Positions 4,953-7,867 of a DNA stretch of 7,867 nucleotides are shown one piece after another. This stretch comes from Halobacteriales archaeon. GTDB taxonomy: Archaea; Halobacteriota; Halobacteria; Halorutilales; JAHENH01. How positions within the stretch are numbered: position 1 is the first letter of the stretch; every line of letters begins with the position of its first letter. The position numbers and the translations under genes were made by a program. The DNA lies in assembly GCA_018609935.1 (NCBI GenBank), contig JAHENH010000090.1:1-7867 (forward strand), written 5' to 3'. Below the pieces are notes generated by a model. That model was not told the origin of the DNA and ran no database searches. It saw only the letters and a program-made list of their open reading frames with translations.

Positions 4953-5147
4953 CTACCCCCCCCTATAATATCTCTTCAAATACTTATGCCCAAAGTAATA
5001 CCCGATTATAGTTACCATCATCCCAGTTACAAAGCCATTCAAACCCTTCAATTTCAAGATAAATAATAGTATAAAGAATATAAATCCTATTAGGTCTTCG
5101 AGTTCTGTGTTTTCATACATCCATTTTTTAAAGCTGTAATATTTCAT
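4953..5147 (-). CDS. Small two-span membrane protein, 64 aa
   Basis: Two hydrophobic segments are visible: residues 18-34 (DLIGFIFFILLFILKL) and 38-53 (GFVTGMMVTIIGYYFG), joined by a tight KGLNG turn. Both ends are basic (KYYSFKKWM and HKYLKRYYRGG), which suggests both termini lie in the cytoplasm. Start and stop of neighbouring genes overlap as ATGA with the Lys-rich 93-aa gene, so they are translationally coupled. Small two-helix proteins of this shape can be holin-like release proteins or virion membrane proteins. I cannot choose between these from sequence. Confidence 0.78.
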   Translation of the reverse strand: MKYYSFKKWMYENTELEDLIGFIFFILLFILKLKGLNGFVTGMMVTIIGYYFGHKYLKRYYRGG

Positions 5148-5425
5148 TCTTCTGTGTATAATATTCTTATTGTTGCTCCTTTCTTTGTATGTATTTTTAC
5201 TTTTTCCCCTTTCCCCCCTATTTTTCCAACACTATTTATTTTTTTAGTTCCTTTTCCTTCCATTCTTGCTATTTCTTTTTCGCTGTCTTTATATTTTATT
5301 TGTGTTTTTCCTGCGTTATTTTTTATATGAACATTCCAAATATATATTTTTTTCTTTGTTGTGCTTGGAGTTATTATTTCTTTTTCCGCCTGTCCTGTTT
5401 TCTTTACTTTTTTACTCTTCGCCAT
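5144..5425 (-). CDS. Lys-rich small protein, 93 aa
   Basis: I do not recognise a family. ATG 5425 follows GAGAGGT at the end of the preceding gene. The first 25 residues are basic and Thr-rich and probably flexible (MAKSKKVKKTGQAEKEI). The remainder alternates short strands with Gly/Lys turns (KKIYIWNVHIKN, KVKIHTKKGATIRILYTEE), suggesting a small beta-barrel or SH3-like domain. It lies between the first spike candidate and the two-span membrane protein, so a small virion protein or base for the spike is possible. Nucleic-acid binding is an alternative because of the charge. Confidence 0.78.
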   Translation of the reverse strand: MAKSKKVKKTGQAEKEIITPSTTKKKIYIWNVHIKNNAGKTQIKYKDSEKEIARMEGKGTKKINSVGKIGGKGEKVKIHTKKGATIRILYTEE

Positions 5426-5432
5426 TTTTTAT

Positions 5433-6095
5433 TTACCTCTCAATTTTGTATAACACCGCTGTGCTACCCACTTTTAATTCATAACTTGCTTCTAATTTTA
5501 TGCTTGTTACATTTGATTTTGTGCCTGAAGTGAAAGTAGTCGTATTCTCCTGTTTATACTGTCTCCCCCCTATTGTTTCTATTGTTATCTGTCCATTTGT
5601 TGCATTCCTCTGTATATATGATATTGAAGTCGCTGAATCACTTCCTCCCGCAGATATTATTCTCGCTTTTGATTGGTTGGTTGCTGATACTGTTCCGCCA
5701 TTTACTATTAGGACTTCGGCTTCGTAGTTTGTGCTTGTTGTGTCTCCATTCAAAAAACATTCAAGATTAAGACCGTTTGTAGTATTATTTTCTATTTCTA
5801 TAATGAGAACATACATCCCGTCCGCATTGATGTCCAATCCTCCGAAGTTTGCTAATGTAGTTCCCGCGGTTGTAAGTGTGTTTTTATCTATTTTCTCAAG
5901 GTTTTTTGCTCCCCAAACCGGGTTTGCCCCGCTTCCTTTTGTTCTTAATACTTGCCCGTCTGTTCCTGCCGAAAGATTTACCCACTCATCGCTTCCATTT
6001 ACGAAGATTATGTCTCCTTGTGCTTTGCTTGTTATTGTTGCGTCTCCTACTTCGTCCAAAAATTCGATAAATTGAGGTATGTTGCTATAACTCAT
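5433..6095 (-). CDS. Spike / fibre protein with GQVL-W attachment motif, 220 aa
   Basis: Residues 27-62 contain GDIIFVNGSDEWVNLSAGTD followed by GQVLRTKGSGANPVWG. This 'GD-x-x-x...AGT-x-GQVL-x-x-x-G-x-G-x-x-P-x-W' arrangement recurs in phage tail fibres and virion surface proteins, where it precedes the distal binding domain. Residues 70-220 are a Thr/Asn/Gly-rich beta domain without membrane segments. I prefer ATG 6095 over the in-frame GTG at 6104. GGTGA, an archaeal-type ribosome binding site, overlaps that GTG and sits six bases before the ATG. The preceding 55-aa gene stops at 6101, just within this signal. Likely a host-recognition protein, possibly an alternative to or partner of the second spike at 4227-4949. 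Confidence 0.83.
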   Translation of the reverse strand: MSYSNIPQFIEFLDEVGDATITSKAQGDIIFVNGSDEWVNLSAGTDGQVLRTKGSGANPVWGAKNLEKIDKNTLTTAGTTLANFGGLDINADGMYVLIIEIENNTTNGLNLECFLNGDTTSTNYEAEVLIVNGGTVSATNQSKARIISAGGSDSATSISYIQRNATNGQITIETIGGRQYKQENTTTFTSGTKSNVTSIKLEASYELKVGSTAVLYKIER

Positions 6096-6100
6096 CTGTC

Positions 6101-6268
6101 TCACCTGCTTAAACCGATTAATATAAGTATTATTCCTGCTCCTGCTTGTAGTAATGGGCTGATTATTGTTATGTCGTCTGGGGTGGGTGTTACTGCTGTT
6201 CCGATTAGTCCTATTCCGCTTGTTATTAGTATTTCTCCGTTTCCGTTTTCTTTTTTGTCTTTTCCCAT
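6101..6268 (-). CDS. Tiny two-segment hydrophobic protein, 55 aa
   Basis: Reading from ATG 6268, the product starts with a polar, Gly/Asn-rich MGKDKKENGNGE. It then has two hydrophobic Gly-rich stretches, residues 13-26 (ILITSGIGLIGTAV) and 35-53 (TIISPLLQAGAGIILILIG), separated by the polar TPTPDD. The second stretch is a convincing membrane helix; the first is short. The ribosome binding site (AGGG) is weak. The stop overlaps the ribosome binding site of the spike gene at 6095. Probably a virion membrane or holin-like protein. The CDS call rests on frame, composition and tight spacing. Confidence 0.65.
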   Translation of the reverse strand: MGKDKKENGNGEILITSGIGLIGTAVTPTPDDITIISPLLQAGAGIILILIGLSR

Positions 6269-6287
6269 AAATATACCCTTATAGATT

Positions 6288-6309
6288 GGGTTTTTTCGGT
6301 TGAAAACCC
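6288..6309. other. Hairpin between the 150-aa and 55-aa genes
   Basis: GGGTTTT (6288-6294) and AAAACCC (6303-6309) form a seven-base-pair stem with an eight-base loop. It lies in the 59-base gap between two leftward genes, one of the few sizeable gaps in the structural block. No T-run follows on the transcribed strand, so it is not a classical terminator. It could mark RNA processing or attenuate downstream genes. Confidence 0.45.
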
Positions 6310-6327
6310 TGCCTTTTGATATCGTAT

Positions 6328-6780
6328 TTACTCGTTATCTCCGCTTAATAAGAAATATGCTCCTACACCCACCGCACCGATTACCAGTAGTGTTCCTGCG
6401 TCTCCGCCGATTAAACTTTTTCCGCCTTCTTCTTCTCTATCAGTATCTGAAAAAGTGTCTCTTGTTGGTTGGGTGAACCTTGGAGTAACTGTCTGCGGTG
6501 TTCTTTGAGTTGGTTTTGAATATACTCTCTGTTCTTTTTTTGTGGTTGCCCCTGTTACATTTGCGGATGGGCTTTTTGTTACAATTGTTGGTGAATATGT
6601 GAAACTTTTTTGTGGTGAGTATGTCTCTGTGGTTTGAGTGCTTGTTTTATCCACATCGATGGGCTGATATTTGTAATCTTTCTTTGTTGTCTCCGAAATA
6701 TCTACCTTTTGTTCTGTTCCTATCGAAAATGCCTGCCCTGTCGGAGTGTAATCTTCTATCTCAAAATCCGCTAATCCCAT
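6328..6780 (-). CDS. C-terminally anchored, Thr/Pro-rich virion protein, 150 aa
   Basis: The first 125 residues are Thr, Ser, Pro and Lys-rich with many Tyr and look extended, with a repeated 'Y-S-P' (TETYSPQKS, FTYSPTIV). A Gly-rich hinge precedes one membrane helix at about 129-145 (GTLLVIGAVGVGAYFLL), and the protein ends SGDNE. This is a tail-anchored design with the bulk on one side of the membrane. A good AGGAGG site precedes ATG 6780. No family is recognised. It may bridge a viral membrane and an outer shell or spike. Its membrane helix resembles that of the neighbouring 206-aa protein. Confidence 0.83.
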   Translation of the reverse strand: MGLADFEIEDYTPTGQAFSIGTEQKVDISETTKKDYKYQPIDVDKTSTQTTETYSPQKSFTYSPTIVTKSPSANVTGATTKKEQRVYSKPTQRTPQTVTPRFTQPTRDTFSDTDREEEGGKSLIGGDAGTLLVIGAVGVGAYFLLSGDNE

Positions 6781-6801
6781 TTATATCAGTCCTCCTATTT
6801 T

Positions 6802-7422
6802 TTAATCTTCGTAACTTCGATATCCGTAATAACTGCTGTCATCGTCATCGTCTCCGCTGTCGTCGTCTCCATTATCTCCGCTACTGCTTCCGCTTGTTTT
6901 TTTGTCTTTTTTTGTAGTAGTTCCGCTATCTGCTTTGTTTTTTGCTATTCTTCTATCCCACGCTGTTCGTCCTTGTTCGTCCCTGTCTGGCTGTCTTACC
7001 GTTACCAGTTTTTTAGTTCCGTCTATTGTTTCGATTCCGCTACTGCTCCCACCACTACTAAAACCCCCCCCTCTCTTTATTTGTTCTCCTTGCCTTAATT
7101 TTTTCAACTGCTTTTTCTTAAATAATCCGTGAGATTGATTATTTCCTGTTAATTCAAAAACATTACCTCCGCCTGTTGTGTTGTCTTCAGAAAATTGTGA
7201 AAAATCGTCTGGACTTGCCAATTTTATGTCTTTTTTTGTCGGAGTTACGGTGGGTTTTCTTCTTGAAAAATGTGGTCTTGCTCTCTGCCCGGGGGGTGTA
7301 AAGGGTCTTCCGCCTTGTCCTTCTCCCTCTTTGTCTCCGCTGTCTCCACCTGCTCTTGAGACTACATAATACCCTCCTGCGCCTATCAGTGCCGTTCCTA
7401 TAAGTGCTTTTGTTGAAACCAT
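6802..7422 (-). CDS. N-terminally anchored, low-complexity virion protein, 206 aa
   Basis: A membrane helix lies at about residues 5-22 (KALIGTALIGAGGYYVVS). It is followed by a disordered Gly/Pro/Arg/Lys-rich region, a basic patch near 100-117 (GLFKKKQLKKLRQGEQIKR) and Gly/Ser-rich spacers. The C-terminus turns sharply acidic at 183-195 (almost all Asp) and ends in Tyr (YYGYRSYED). No family is recognised. The polar tail holds separate basic and acidic blocks that could contact DNA and partner proteins respectively. ATG 7422 lies four bases past the preceding stop and lacks a ribosome binding site, so translation probably depends on the upstream gene. Confidence 0.83.
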   Translation of the reverse strand: MVSTKALIGTALIGAGGYYVVSRAGGDSGDKEGEGQGGRPFTPPGQRARPHFSRRKPTVTPTKKDIKLASPDDFSQFSEDNTTGGGNVFELTGNNQSHGLFKKKQLKKLRQGEQIKRGGGFSSGGSSSGIETIDGTKKLVTVRQPDRDEQGRTAWDRRIAKNKADSGTTTKKDKKTSGSSSGDNGDDDSGDDDDDSSYYGYRSYED

Positions 7423-7426
7423 ATAT

Positions 7427-7789
7427 TTATATCTTTTTTTCTATCTTTTTGAGTAGTTTTTTCTTTGTTTCTTTGTTGTCCGCCATTATTATTACTTCTG
7501 CTGTGTTCGTTGCGTTTTGATTTGTTACCGTTATTCTTCTTGTTGTGTCGTTTATGTATTCCTTTATAACTCCTGCTGGAACATATTTACCACTTTTTTG
7601 ATTGTTTCTGAATACTACTATATCTGCGTTTGATGTGTTGTTGATTACTTCTATATTATTATATGGAGCGTAACTATTTACATCCACCCCGTTGTCGTCT
7701 GTTATGTCGCTGTGAAAATCGATAGTTGTAGAACTGTTTGGGCTTATGCTTTTCTCAAAAAATATAGTTACATCGTCTCTTCCTGCCAT
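7427..7789 (-). CDS. Small beta-rich virion protein with basic C-terminal helix, 120 aa
   Basis: Residues 6-102 alternate short beta strands with Asn/Ser/Thr/Asp turns (DDVTIFFEKSI, IEVINNTSNADIVVF, KYVPAGVIKEYI, AEVIIMADN), the pattern of a single beta-sandwich. Residues 105-120 form a Lys-rich helix (KETKKKLLKKIEKKI). There is no signal peptide or membrane span. On the closed circle it follows the 158-aa capsid candidate after a T-rich spacer, so the two beta proteins are adjacent. A second capsid protein, vertex protein or shell cement protein are all possible. A weak AGAGGC site precedes ATG 7789. The family is not recognised. Confidence 0.83.
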   Translation of the reverse strand: MAGRDDVTIFFEKSISPNSSTTIDFHSDITDDNGVDVNSYAPYNNIEVINNTSNADIVVFRNNQKSGKYVPAGVIKEYINDTTRRITVTNQNATNTAEVIIMADNKETKKKLLKKIEKKI

Positions 7790-7826
7790 ATATCTGCCTC
7801 TTGATACTTACATCTATCGTTGATAT

Positions 7827-7845
7827 AAAAAAAATGTAAAAAAAA
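7827..7845 (-). terminator. Double T8 terminator after the junction-spanning capsid candidate gene
   Basis: The minus strand carries two T8 runs (plus-strand A8 at 7827-7834 and 7838-7845) separated by three bases. On the merged circle they begin about nine bases after the TAA of the edge-spanning gene. Oligo-T without a required hairpin is the normal archaeal terminator. They could allow strong expression of the capsid candidate over the genes beyond. Confidence 0.6.
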
Positions 7846-7850
7846 TTTTG

Positions 7851-7858
7851 GATTTATA
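7851..7858 (-). promoter_or_regulatory. Possible TATA box upstream of the 120-aa gene
   Basis: Minus-strand CTATAAAT overlaps the putative TAA of the junction-spanning gene. Initiation would fall within or just past the T8 runs, about 40 bases before ATG 7789. It could restart transcription after the terminator. The match is short and the region is AT-rich. Confidence 0.3.
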
Positions 7859-7859
7859 G

Positions 7860-7867
7860 GGTCTGTA
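7860..7867. repeat. Right copy of 8-bp terminal identity GGTCTGTA
   Basis: Identical to positions 1-8. See the left copy. The bases just before it (7854-7859) supply the Leu codon and TAA that close the edge-spanning gene when the copies are merged. Confidence 0.6.

Noticed and set aside
5189..5533. Plus-strand ORFs rich in Phe, Leu, Cys and Tyr (also 3815-4213, 2376-2675 and 5731-6075)
   Set aside because: They are antisense shadows of Lys/Glu-rich minus-strand genes. Complementing A-rich codons gives false hydrophobic 'membrane' proteins. They lack ribosome binding sites and fully overlap well-supported genes.

Overview
The window reads as a small, AT-rich, probably circular archaeal virus genome or virus-derived episome. 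The case for archaea is inferential. TATA boxes with purine/A-rich upstream elements sit at archaeal spacing before the first genes. Ribosome binding sites are GGAGG or GGTGAT types, and oligo-T runs act as terminators. No clear bacterial -35/-10 pairs, rRNA or tRNA were seen. The first and last 8 bases are identical (GGTCTGTA). Merging them gives a 7,859-bp circle. The gene that runs off the left edge then gains just one Leu codon and a TAA, followed at once by two T8 runs. I therefore treat the window as most likely a complete circular genome, although eight bases alone cannot prove it.

Layout. A roughly 300-bp control region (about 2910-3235) holds two divergent promoters. Their cores are nearly the same (24 of 27 bases) in mirror orientation. 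Between them lie long A/T tracts and five perfect tandem copies of a 10-bp unit (TTGTATTACA). To the right, on the + strand, is a compact operon of three tiny genes: a 38-aa protein, a 70-aa HTH-like protein and a 52-aa ribbon-helix-helix protein. All other genes are on the - strand, running leftward from about 2909 through position 1, across the putative junction, and on to 3698. There the last - gene meets the + operon tail to tail.

The early part of the leftward cluster (2909-931) encodes a 47-aa protein, a very basic 209-aa protein, a 100-aa helical protein, an 85-aa HTH protein and a 196-aa FtsK/HerA/A32-like P-loop ATPase of the kind that packages DNA in tailless icosahedral viruses. 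After an internal promoter comes a structural block: a Gly-rich hydrophobic 114-aa protein, a 157/158-aa beta-rich capsid candidate, a 120-aa beta protein, two single-anchor membrane proteins with opposite topology (206 and 150 aa), two very small membrane proteins (55 and 64 aa), and two receptor-binding or spike candidates (220 and 240 aa) carrying motifs usual in phage tail fibres. A Lys-rich 93-aa protein lies within this block. The last gene is a compact sulfotransferase-like protein with both PAPS-binding signatures.

Working model (inference): a very small membrane-containing or jelly-roll virus that packages DNA with its own ATPase and has no recognisable replicase, integrase or tail genes. 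Replication would rely on the host or on an unrecognised initiator. The iteron array between the mirrored promoters is the best candidate for the origin and the regulatory switch, and the ribbon-helix-helix protein is the best candidate for the factor that binds it.
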